Source of the DNA: Eutreptiella sp. 'Long Island Sound 2002'
Taxonomy: Eukaryota > Euglenozoa > Euglenophyceae > Eutreptiales > Eutreptiaceae
Assembly: GCA_964036045.1 (NCBI GenBank)
Contig: OZ038385.1
Coordinates: 26,868,853 to 26,932,852, forward strand
Direction of reading: 5' to 3'
Length of the DNA stretch: 64,000 nt
Positions 54,301 through 63,170 of the stretch are shown piece after piece. The translations under genes were made by a program, and so were the position numbers. The notes beneath the pieces are model-generated. The model saw only the letters and a program-made list of their open reading frames with translations. It had not been told where the DNA came from and ran no database searches. Positions within the stretch are counted from its first letter, which is position 1. Every line of letters starts with the position of its first letter.

Positions 54301-56144
54301 GGAACCAGGTCAGGGGGAACTACTCCACCTATGAGCAGGAATTGCTCGCCGGTATGCGGGTGCTATCCTCACAAGCACGACTGTTGGGGAGTAACCCTGT
54401 GGTCTGGCTATGCGACCGAGAACCGGTCCGCAGTTTCCAGAAGGGTCCCCCACCTGAGAAGGCCAAGTTACGACGCTGGTGGACCTACCTCAGTCACCTA
54501 CGGCTGACGGTACACCATATCCAGGGAGTAAAGAACGAGTGTGCCGACTACATCAGCCGCAACAACTTCGACGCCCTGATTGGTGCCCGGTCTGAAGCGC
54601 TGGCTAAGGAGGCGTTCAGCCGTATGGACGTACACCTGGACCTGAACATGACCATGATACGCCCCCTGGATGGACTCCAACAATCGAAGTACCTGAAAGA
54701 GTTCGGGGATATCTACAAGCGCCTGGAAAAACGCCTTGAACCCCTCCTGGTCAACCAAGACCAGTGCAAGAAGGACAAGAGCTACCTCTGGCACGAGGAC
54801 CGCATCGTGATGCCTAGTGACCGAGTCCCAGCGCTGCTGAAGTGGACCCATGAGTCCAGTGGTCATGTGGGTGCTGACCGTACCCTGAGGCTGTTCAAGC
54901 AGTGGTTCCACACTACGTGGACTGACGACCAACTGCGGAAGACGCTCCAGCCTATCGTGGACAAGTGCCCGTGCAGGTCCTGTAAACCAGAAGATATCAG
55001 GGACAGAGGTCTCTACTCGACCCTGCCCATCCCTCACTGTGCTAACAGTGTTCTATACGTGGACTACACGGAGATGCCGAAGTTCGGGGGCTATGACTTC
55101 GCCCTCGTGGTAACCTGTGGGTTGACCAGGTTTACCAGGGTGTTCCCATGTACCAAGCACATTACCGGGGAGGAGACTATCAAGATACTCCTGGAGGAGT
55201 GGTTTTGTGTCTATGGGGCGCCCAGGGAGATCAACTCCGATGAGGACGTACGAGTACGCTCAGATACTGGCTGGTACAAGAGGGTCCTGAGATCCCTCAA
55301 TGTCCAGGTGTCTACGGGGATTCCCTACTCTCACACGAGCAACCCCCTATGTGAGCAACAGATCCGTGTCCTGAAGGAGAACGTCAGGATATGGTGCAAA
55401 ACTGAACGCACCAGAGACTGGGTGAGACTACTCCCCGTCATATCCTTGATGATGAACTCCCAAGAGAGTTCAGCGACTGCCTACTGGCCCCATGAGCTAT
55501 TCCTGGGGCGCCCGGCGTGGTTCCTACATGCCCCCTATCCAGAGGACACCCATTCTTCTGTGGGTGAATGGGTCCAAGAGCAACAAGCGAAGGTGGACAA
55601 GGCCAAGGCTATGCTCCAGAGAGTGAGGGAGCGTCAGTGGAACAAGAAGAACAAGCACCGAGTACCGGCCGCCTACCAAGAGGAAGACTGGGTGCTGGTG
55701 CACCACAGTCGACTACCCGCCTGGCCTCGCTCTACCAGCGATGACCCATACTTCGGGCCGTACAAGATTCTATCAGTGGATGGACACCGTATCACCGTGC
55801 GGTGTTCTCCCCGTCTAGGGGGGACTCTGGTGTGCGCTGCTCAACACCTGAAGCGCTACTATGATCCTGAAGACCTCTGTGGGGAGGAGTGGGAGCTGAA
55901 CGACGAGGAAATCGCCGCTCTGGACCTACAAGGGGCTGCCAGCCCTATGGAAGTTGAAGGTGAACTCCCCGACATGAACGCCGAGGAGATGGCTAAGGAG
56001 GGCTTCTACCTGGTGAAGTCTGTCCTACGCCACCGCTATCGCCAGGGTTGGCGCTTCCTCACCCTCTGGGAAGGGTTTGGAGTCGAAGAGGCCACCTGGG
56101 AGCCCTTCTCTGCATTTGTTCTACCTGAGGGACGCCTAAACTAA
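51303..56144 (+). CDS. pol: Pol polyprotein, chromovirus 2 (PR, MT-like, RT, RNase H, IN, chromodomain)
   Basis: It makes the enzymes that copy and insert the element. Domains in order: protease GVLDTGATIS (about 51381) and FVLGTDFF; a DIRS-like region with VELFAS (about 51849) and RMVLCSPDW; RT with VVDYGELNKK (about 53326), MDKRSGFWQVDL (about 53431), MPFGVANAPALFQ and catalytic AHIDDV (about 53656; H-I-D-D instead of the usual Y-x-D-D). RNase H has LVTDASNVGGGG (about 54110), YEQELLAG, CDREPV and ECADYISR. Integrase has an HHCC module (HESSGHVG...CPCRSC), then LYVDYTEM, INSDEDVRV and NPLCEQQIRVLKE as the DDE triad. The chromodomain begins at about 56000 (FYLVKSVLRHRY, LWEGFGVEEATWEP). No ATG precedes the protease motif, so synthesis as Gag-Pol by readthrough is likely. 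Confidence 0.93.
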   Translation, partial: RGRSGGTQDLVFLVHIRLGGREYLGVLDTGATISIVAKKILPCGSLKNTMTTAAIRMGDGHVVHSCGDCEVEVPMGSRTIAHRFYVMDTEAFDFVLGTDFFVQHSQIQSLTLQAPYLLYVDHGSGRESVPLEQSEHTSSYLRLSKEEPSNMMAASKTEDYQLLGEVLDQGLKELGYSREDLNVELFASDKQHVLDLYCSKGKNCSYKVYWPSFGMAYGNPRFSELGKVLTKVALERSRMVLCSPDWGAHGGNEYWRNLLDRLTISSVRLPDEAIYVPLGRKTPIGKPGWGSMLSVVDGSLTTIPWEDLDPTVVQAIQRESDGLALGDLKDRLRPQDAVETTPGGDEYVVTDTNTANSPCHVPVPDGVSECGLSELPSSIHSDDETEHDAFFVQTCVEDVENAEYVAPLKPVLSMRVEDPVDEELDPRSRLREYVDSKRKLVAKKLCYAKPTRSSWPLKQGRMGDLSQLKEDLEQKITTWQREVDLKLMKSVWGAHVRTPEEDDLSEECVCEPPRACLCCHRPSEMVEQDLLYAYQGLKDTTTGEESVEDHLPTSITQGASNLHSDEDMEDKIKILDPRVQKLIRTYLEVFGELPPPASCDKLVQMDLKLKPEFVGHKIRRRPYPAPKEQADEIERQIQECIDAGLVLEYKDGDYPLHCSPCFLVAKPGSTAKRLVVDYGELNKKTLNHSGSIPNMESTLEKIASCRYKTKMDKRSGFWQVDLTPNAQELLAFITPQGRVFKWKVMPFGVANAPALFQELMNKILSILRRRPKVQELISRGAQMEAHIDDVCLGTNTQGDHLILLGEFFAVCQENHTRLKLEKCEFMQETMQYLGFDVGYGWWTPAASKAEPLMDAKVRHEDPKKGLHDVRSFIGACNFYRRHIKNFTYTSAVLTDLIKKSTTWRWGPQEQQAFDELKDKVANAKCLGVPRAQGEIILVTDASNVGGGGTLFQWQALEKEEFDSAISQWGTEGLNRDGTLKHSYPDDKWVLVPLGHWNWKWNQVRGNYSTYEQELLAGMRVLSSQARLLGSNPVVWLCDREPVRSFQKGPPPEKAKLRRWWTYLSHLRLTVHHIQGVKNECADYISRNNFDALIGARSEALAKEAFSRMDVHLDLNMTMIRPLDGLQQSKYLKEFGDIYKRLEKRLEPLLVNQDQCKKDKSYLWHEDRIVMPSDRVPALLKWTHESSGHVGADRTLRLFKQWFHTTWTDDQLRKTLQPIVDKCPCRSCKPEDIRDRGLYSTLPIPHCANSVLYVDYTEMPKFGGYDFALVVTCGLTRFTRVFPCTKHITGEETIKILLEEWFCVYGAPREINSDEDVRVRSDTGWYKRVLRSLNVQVSTGIPYSHTSNPLCEQQIRVLKENVRIWCKTERTRDWVRLLPVISLMMNSQESSATAYWPHELFLGRPAWFLHAPYPEDTHSSVGEWVQEQQAKVDKAKAMLQRVRERQWNKKNKHRVPAAYQEEDWVLVHHSRLPAWPRSTSDDPYFGPYKILSVDGHRITVRCSPRLGGTLVCAAQHLKRYYDPEDLCGEEWELNDEEIAALDLQGAASPMEVEGELPDMNAEEMAKEGFYLVKSVLRHRYRQGWRFLTLWEGFGVEEATWEPFSAFVLPEGRLN
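51825..52205 (+). other. DIRS-like methyltransferase-like domain within pol 2
   Basis: Residues about 165-290 of pol contain DLNVELFASDKQ, a Cys about 12 residues later, KVYWPSFGMAYGNPRF, a GKVLTKVALERSRMVLCSPDW segment and EYWRNLLDRL. This follows the order seen in the domain found after RNase H in DIRS-group elements ((V/I)DLFAS...C...W...LLxVAPxWPxxxWF..L). Here it lies before RT, not after RNase H. Catalytic activity cannot be judged from the sequence. Confidence 0.55.
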
Positions 56145-56234
56145 GTTCTGGTTGACTACTTGTCCCAGAACAACCTTGGTGAGTTGCTGAGGCTCGCTGA
56201 GACGCTTGCCTCCAAGACTAAAGCTAGGGACTGA
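56145..56234 (+). other. In-frame extension of pol 2: terminal chromodomain helix
   Basis: After TAA 56142-56144 the same frame reads VLVDYLSQNNLGELLRLAET, then stops at TGA 56232-56234. VLVDYLSQNNL aligns with VWMDYLKKKNI at the same place in chromovirus 1 and fits the C-terminal helix of a chromodomain. The TAA is therefore either a recent mutation or another leaky stop. Confidence 0.6.
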
Positions 56235-58477
56235 ACCTTACCCTTACCTGCCAAAGCGTATGTGTGAGTGTGCTATTCCTAAGGTCCTGAGAGCAAGCCG
56301 CAGAAGTGGTGTCCTAATTATACCCAAGTCTGCGCCCTTGCTAAACCTGGAGGGTTGGCTTATTGATGCCACGGGGTACGCCCCGGGTCTCCCCTCCCCT
56401 AAGCGCCCAATTTCTGTGCTGGCGCAAAACCTTTGGGGAATACCCAGCGTACTAATCCAGGTATTGTTTTCCCTACCTATCTGTCTACTACAGGGAGGGG
56501 TGGCCAAAAGCTATGAAGGCTTGAAAACGCCGTTTTGCTAAATGGCCAAAACACTGACCTAACCACAGCCACAGCCCACCAACCCTGCTAAAATTGCAGG
56601 AAACGGGTGGGACAGTGACACACGCACTACAGGTCCTACACACCCTACAGTGGCACCATCCTGGTGGGCGAGCACTGGGGCAACTGGCTCAAGCCCCCAC
56701 TCAGGACTACCACTCCTACACGCACACTCTACTGGGCGTTGCGAAGGCAAAGGTGTCATGTTCCTAGCGACCCTCCTGTGAAAGCACAAGAGAACACAGC
56801 GCTGCTAAGCAACTGTGGCCTAACAGGGGACGCCACAACGCGTTTCCCCTGCTAGGGCTTGGAGGGAAGGAGTGCTCGCGCGTGCAAGGCGCAGATGTCG
56901 ATGAAGTCGGACTCCCTGCTCTGCCCCAGGCGGAGCGGAGTTACTTGTTTGTGTGATCTGCGCCCTTGTTTAGCAGGGCATAAAAAAATGCTGCTGCACC
57001 AATCACCCTACCTGCCCACCTGTAAAACAAAGGCAAATGAAAGGGCGTTTGCGGCGGAGGAACCAAGCCACACTCCAGGTATTATACCCTTCTCAGTGTG
57101 ACCTATAATACACTGTCCGCAAACACGCTGGAGGACCAGCTACCCTTGTCAAGCAAGCAAGCGTTAAGGGACTCCTCAGGTTCTCTTAAAGAACGTACCG
57201 AGGAGCCCCTGGGTAGCCTAAACAAGGTTTACCGTGCGCACTTCGCGTGGCCTACCCTTTAATGCGTGTGTGCATGCGCGTGTATGCACGATCAGCGTGG
57301 GCAAACCTGCCCATCACATCACCAATCACGACTCCACCAGGGGGTGGCCCCGCCTGGGCTTACTCACCTTACCTACCGCTGGAGAGAGAGAGCAAGTGAG
57401 GGGCGCACGCGAAGAACGTTGCTATGCACTTGTGTGTATGTCTAATCACCCTGATCTGACCGCTAATCATCTGCAATCTTTCTAATCAATCCCTCTATCG
57501 CGTTCTATCTTTGTTAGCGCTGCTACAAGGCTCGTTCACGGAGACACGAGACGAGCAATGTGTATGCGGCATACGAGGCGAGCATACCTGTAGTTCCTAC
57601 CTGATTCATTGAAGTCTTTTTCGTTGATTGTCGAATTCTTGAATTTTCGAATCTTCTATTAGTGTGGGTGGAATCTGTATGTTTATTTATTAATGTGTGT
57701 CTCGTCATTTTCAAGACTACGTGAGACATACGTTTATAATTCCATTATTTCTCCATTTTCCGGCGCTTCGCTAGGAGCCGCTCCTGCGCGCCGCCATTTT
57801 ATGCGTATGAAATTCTGGATTTAAAAAATCCAGAGATGACTATAATTTCTATAAAAATGTGCTTCTGATGCACAATTGGATTCTGCTCAGGTGTGTTGTT
57901 TCAGAAAAATTCTACGCCGTCATTTGACGGATTTTGGTGTCGTCGCTTCGTTTTTGCGTGGATTCGTCCATAATTCTCCCATTCCTGCCTCTGCAGATAC
58001 CCACGCGCAGCCTCGCTTAGTAGGCCGTGTTCGGGCCGAAACGCAGGTGCCTGGAGAGACTGAGCAGAACCAAGACCCCACCAAGGGGCAAATTAATTTC
58101 TTTCTCGACTCCCTTCGCCCTAAGACAGGTCACAGGTCGCCAGCAGGTTTACGAAAACCCATGCGAGTGTGTATATTGTGTCTTGCGTTGGGGTTGTGTC
58201 GACGCTGCGTCTTGGAGGGAGGGATGCATTTGCACATGTCTTGGCATGCTCCCATACTAACCCAACCAAGCCACAGGAGCCCCGGCAGCGCCATGAGCGC
58301 TGAGTCTTCTGTAGGAAACTGTACAAACAGAGCAGCAAAAGAGCGCCAGCCATGGTGAGCGCTCATTTTTCAGTGTGAGGAAAACTGTAGGTATTTTAAA
58401 GTAGATGTGGAAACCAAGGAAAGGCCAAGAAAAATTCCCTTTTTCCTAAAATGCGACAGTGGTGGCCACCACAGCAC
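56235..58477 (+). other. 3' non-coding region of chromovirus 2
   Basis: 2.2 kb between pol and the polypurine tract. Short open frames (56206-56541, 57876-58358) show no known domain. A 7-bp hairpin, CTGGATT/AATCCAG, lies at 57815-57833. Composition falls to more AT-rich near 57480-57960. I see no further gene; an envelope-like ORF is absent. Confidence 0.6.
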
Positions 58478-58485
58478 AAGGGGGG
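58478..58485 (+). promoter_or_regulatory. Polypurine tract of chromovirus 2
   Basis: AAGGGGGG abuts the 3' LTR start AGTAAG, the expected primer position for plus-strand DNA synthesis. It helps fix the unusual LTR terminus. Confidence 0.85.
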
Positions 58486-59264
58486 AGTAAGAAAAAATGC
58501 TTTTCCATTGCTTTGAGGCATACTCTAGTTGTATTAGAGATGCACTGAGCATCCATGCATTTTATCTTAGTATTGGTCCAACCAAAAGTGGTGATAACAC
58601 ATTTTGACCTATGGAACCAAACACCCAATCAGGATATGGAGTGGACCCCTTAATCCCCTTTCAATGTGAAGTAAAACATCTTTTCCTGAGTTGACTGAGC
58701 ACTGACATACCCAAAGTAGAGCCTATGAATTTATCTATGTTTTTCCATGAATTCTTAGCTATCCCTAGGGGGCTGGGCACCCCTTTTTGAGAGGTCCTGG
58801 GTTCAATTCCTGGTCAGCCTAGCTAAGTAGGAAGATCCCATGTGACATGGCAGTGACCTCATTGCCACATACCATGCCACCTCAGCACATATGGGACCCA
58901 AAACAAAGAGTGCACATCTCCTAAGATGGCACTATGGAGAGAGAGTGACCCTGAGGCAGTTTTCTAACTCTTTTCCCAAAACATTTCAGCTATCTTTGTG
59001 AATATGCATTCATTTGTAACCTGAGTTGCAGTTTCTGTGAATATCCAATCATCTTTCACTGTTTACACTGCAGCCCTTCAGCCCTTCATGCTTTGATCCT
59101 GATCTTCTCCTCTTTGCACACTTCTGGTTTGGGTTATCCTGGATTGACTCTATTTCTGCAAACAAAAGGTTTTCATCTTCCAAAACAAGCAGCAGGAAAC
59201 CCTACACCTACAGCAAGCAGCAGGAGAAGCAAAAACACAGTGCTGAAAACACTATAAACTTTTC
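58486..59264 (+). repeat. 3' LTR of chromovirus 2
   Basis: 779 bp, nearly identical to the 5' LTR. Visible differences include a 12-bp deletion removing the A-box-like part (near 58760), a 9-bp duplication of CAGCCCTT-type sequence near 59075, and about ten single-base changes. It ends ATAAACTTTTC before TCCTGG. Confidence 0.93.
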
Positions 59265-59383
59265 TCCTGGTGCTACTGCTCCATCATGTCCTATGTTTGT
59301 GTTGCGTGTGTGGTCTTTCTTGTGTGCCATGTACTTCGGCGCTGAGGTGCTGCATGTGCGTGTACCTCATGCTGTGTGCTGTT
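59265..59383 (-). repeat. LINE copy 2, 5' terminal part, with right target duplication
   Basis: It starts with the right TCCTGG (59265-59270) and is collinear with 35823-35941 of LINE copy 1. Homology ends at the same point in both copies (CTGTGTGCTGTT), which marks the likely 5' end of the LINE. Confidence 0.85.
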
Positions 59384-61260
59384 ACATGTGCCTGTGTACC
59401 ACATACGGGGCAGGCGGGTGGCATACCTCTTGCCCTTGGCCTCGGTCTTAGCTTCAGTGTGGCCTGGGTTCTGTCCTTCCCCTATAGTGGAGCTTGTTGG
59501 TCTCGGCGCTGTTCTTCCTTTGCGCTGCGCCCCTTATTGCAGGCCTTGGAGCCGGTCTGCCATGCGGAAGAGCTGCGGCATACAGGGTAGACGTAGGTGG
59601 TGTGCTGCGTCGTGTCATGTCGTGGCGGGTTGTGCCATGTTGTTTTCGAGTAATGTTGCGGTTCGTTGTGTGGCGCTGCGTCTTGCCACGCATCGTTGTG
59701 TCGTGTTGCGTAGGATTGTGTTCTGCGGTGTGGTGTCGTATGGTTGTGTCGTTGTGTTGTGTCGTGGCGTGCTTTCTGTTTTGTTGTGTGGCGTTGGGTG
59801 GGGTCGTGTTGTGTTGGGTTGCGTCGTGTTATGTCGCGTTGCGTGTTGTTTCGTGGCGGTTCGCTGTGTGGTGTAGCTTTGTGTTGTGTTGTGTGGTGTT
59901 GTGTTGTTGTTCGTTGGGTTATGGTGTTCCTTGTTTTGTGACGTTGTCCTGCGCCGCTAGTTGTTGTCGTGTGTCGCCTTGCGGCGTGTGGTATGTGGTT
60001 GCATCGGGCGTTGGGTTGTGGTACGTGGTGGTGTTTAGGTTGCGTGGTGTGGTGTGACGTTGCAGTGTGTTGTGGTGTGTTGCGTTGTGTGTTGGTACCT
60101 GGCGGGCTCCGCGGGTTACGTCAATTGTTGTGTTGTTGCGTTGCGCGGTTTTTCTCTTTGTGTTTTTGTTGTGCTGCGCGCTTCGTGGTGCTGTGTTGTG
60201 TCGTGGTGCTTGGTATTGTGTTTTGTCGCGTGGCGTTGGATCACGCCATGTTGTGTCGTGTGGTGCCGTGTCGTGTCGTGTGGTGTGGTGACGTGTCGTG
60301 TGGCGGTTTGTTGTGGTGTGTTGCCTTGTGGTTTGTTGCGTAGTGTTGTATGGTTGCTCATTGGTTTTCGGTGTTTTTCGTTCTGTGGTGTTGTTTTGTG
60401 GCATGTCTCATTGTCGTGTGTTGTCCAGCGGCGTGTTGTGTAGTTGTTATGTTGGTTGTGCGTCATTGTTGTGTCGTTTGGCGTCGTGTTACATTGTGAG
60501 CCGTTGTGTTTTGCCGTGTGGCGTTGTGTGGTGTTGTGTAGTATTGTGGTTTGTTGTGTGGTGTTGTATGGCTCTTTCGTTGTGTTGTGGCGTTGTGTGT
60601 GTTGTGGTGTTGTGTTGCGTCGTGTTCCGTTACGTTGTGTGTTGATGCGTGGCGTTGGGTTGTGCCGTGTTGTGTCATGTGGCGTCGTGTCATGTCACGC
60701 GGCGTTGCGTGTTATTGCGTGGCGGTTGGTTGTGTGGTGTAGTATTTTGCGTTGTTGTGTGTCGTTGTTTGATGGTTCGTCTTTTTTTTGTGTTTCGCGT
60801 TGGTGGGTTTGTTGTTTTGAGTTGTGTCTCGTTGTCGCGTGGTGCTGTGTAGTTGGTATGTTGTGCGCCACTGTTGTGTCGTGTAGTGCCGTGTTATGTC
60901 GCGTGCAATTGTGTTTTGTCGTGTGGCGTGGTGTGGTATTGTGCGTGCCGTTGTGGTTTGTTGTGTGGTGTTACATGGCTCTTTCGTTGTTTTGTGGCGG
61001 TGCGTGTGTTGTGGTGTTGTGTTGCGTCGTGTTGTGTTCTTTGGTGTGTTGTTGTGTGGCGTTCCGTTGCGCCGTGTTGTGTCTTGGCACGCGGTTCTTT
61101 GCGTTGTTGTGTGGTGTTGTATGGTTGTTCGTTGTGTTTTGGTGTCTCGTGTTCTTCGGGGAGTTTTGTGTCATGTCTCGTTGTCGTGTGTTGCTTAGCG
61201 GCTTGTTGTTTTGTTGGCGTGTTGGTATGGCGCGTGGCTATGTCCCTTTCGGTTTCCGCT
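59384..61260 (+). repeat. G/T-rich low-complexity tract
   Basis: After about 200 bp of mixed sequence the plus strand becomes a long run of GTTGTG, GTCGTG, GCGTTGTGT and similar words without a fixed period. Strand asymmetry keeps frames open and they are not credible genes. The complement (CAACAC) resembles the A/C-rich composition at 36-38 kb. Confidence 0.75.
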
Positions 61261-63050
61261 CCGCCTCGTGGTGCCGTTCACCTCGGTTTGCTCCGTGAGC
61301 AAGGTATCATGTGGTACAAATAAATACGGGCATGGGGACGAGGTTTTGTCGGTATTTAGCGCGGGACGTTTTAGCTTGGTGCCTCCACTCGTTGATTTTG
61401 GCGGCGCCCAAGAGTAAGCGCTTTTACGTGTGGTTCTTTGGTGTTTGTTTGCCTTGTATTTCCTTTCCTTGCTTGTAGTGCAATCTTGAATTCGTCCATT
61501 TGTCTTTCCCCGTGTTGGTCTCGTACTTCTTCCGCATTGTGCTTGTTGGGGCGTGGTGGTCACTTGGCGGCTACATACTTCGCTGCTTCGGAACATACTT
61601 TTGTGTTCTTCGCCGTTGTTCGTCGTGTTCACGCTCCGTTGGACTAGTCCTACAACATGCACTTTGCTAGTTGTTTTGGGGCATACACGGGATTCACTGT
61701 CTTGTCTGGTTCTCTTCTCTGTTCTGGTTGAGGTTTGGATGTGTGGATTTTGCTGATGACCTCGCCAAACAGCGGTGCAAAATTCATGGGGGGGATTTGA
61801 GGTCAATAAAAACGATTTCTGCCTTTATTTTTTCTTTTAGTGCGTCTTTTTCTTCGTTCTAATTTATGCCGGGAACGGAAGTACATACCTTCATGCATGG
61901 GGTACAAGTGATATGGTCCAGATGTGAAAGCGTTTGGTGGTGCCGTGCCATCATTATCACCCTCATTCCTTTGTAGAACGGTCATATGCCTCGCCTTTGG
62001 CCTGCTTTTCTTCAACAAAGTGGGGCTTGATGGGCTCTCGGTGTTTTCCTTTTATGGTGCTGTCATATGTAGGTGCTTTTTTTGTTGGTGTTGTGGTTAG
62101 CCGAGCGCCTTCTACATCTCACAGCGGGGGAAGAGCACATTGACTGCAACATGAGTCAGAGGCAAAGACGCCTCCAAGGCCGCGAACAATGTTTGTCTTG
62201 TGCTGGGCGCTTCTTGTGCTACACGGGAGTCAGCAATTTGATACCCGGTTGGTTTGGGCTACACTCAAAAAATGCATGCTTCCACACTAATGTTTCAGTG
62301 CAGTAGGCTCCCATTTTAGGCTATTGCTGCCCATTTTGCCTCCTTTTTTGCGTATTTTTGGCCAATTTGGCACGTTGTTTCATTTTCTTTTCACTTTAAT
62401 TTTATACCCAAAAAGGGTCTGAAAGTATAAAGTCCGTAAGTAAAAGGGTGTGAAATTGCTGACTTCCTTGTATGGGCACATGGCCAAACATGTCGCAAGC
62501 AACTCAAAGCGTAAACTTTGTGATGAAAATTTGAACCACTTTGCTGTATAAAAGCCTTTTGTCCAAGGGCAAATGCCCATCTCTCTTTTCTGTGCTATAT
62601 GGAATGGAATCCTTGAGGATGGCTCCTACTCCCAAGTATCTGTTTCGTGCCGGGGAGGGGGGGGTGACGAAGTGAAAAAGTCGGCACAATATTTCTATGT
62701 TGCACTGTTCACCATAGGCATTGTGCATACTAATCAAAGTTCGGAATTGGGTTCATGCAAAAATAATTGGTTTTCCTGTAGATGATTTTAAAAAAAATGA
62801 CGAATTATTCTGATTACATGCCATAAAAATAATCAATTAGATAAGCAATTGTTGACCAAAAGCTCTCAATTTTCGGCAAACTGATAGCAAACGGAAAAGA
62901 AGTACTGAAGGATATGTAAAATTTTTCAATCTTATCTCCACAGGCCTATCATCTGGCAAAACCCTCCAATTTTGAAAAGAATAGGGGACCGGTGTATCAA
63001 CGAAATGTTTCTTCGCTACATAGGAGTGGTCCTAGTAATTGGTTTGTATT
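61261..63050. other. AT-richer DNA without recognisable genes
   Basis: Balanced composition compared with the rest of the window. Short frames on both strands (for example minus 61806-61195, 203 codons, Thr/Arg/Lys-rich) are partly antisense to the G/T-rich tract and show no domain. No RNA gene is seen. Confidence 0.5.
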
Positions 63051-63170
63051 ACTTTCGAAATAATCCGTTTATTTGCCGATTACCGATTATACCGATTATT
63101 TGTCAAACCAGATCTCTTTCATCCAAATAATCCGATTATCTGATTATCCGATTAATTGGTAAAACTAGCT
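63051..63170. repeat. CCGATTA-type motif cluster
   Basis: The words CCGATTA, CCGATTAT and AATCCGATTAT occur about six times in 120 bp (for example around 63075, 63083, 63092, 63127 and 63145). Their partial self-complementarity with the neighbouring TAATTGG gives weak dyads. It could be the edge of a small transposon or a degenerate minisatellite. Confidence 0.45.

Larger units (their letters stand above)
47920..59264 (+). mobile_element. Ty3/gypsy chromovirus 2, apparently intact (11.3 kb)
   Basis: A complete LTR retrotransposon inserted in LINE copy 2: 5' LTR 47920-48705, PBS from 48706, gag 48807-51302, pol 51303-56144 (extension to 56234), 3' non-coding 56235-58477, polypurine tract 58478-58485, 3' LTR 58486-59264, flanked by TCCTGG. 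The LTRs differ by only about ten substitutions and a few small indels. Gag and pol are free of frameshifts. It is younger than chromovirus 1 and the best candidate for an active element here. Confidence 0.95.

Noticed and set aside
56145-58477. Envelope-like third ORF in chromovirus 2
   Set aside because: Only short frames without signal peptide, membrane segment or glycoprotein features.
59376-61300. Cys/Val-rich plus-strand frames in the G/T tract
   Set aside because: Low-complexity G/T DNA has few stops; the frames have no domain and overlap each other.
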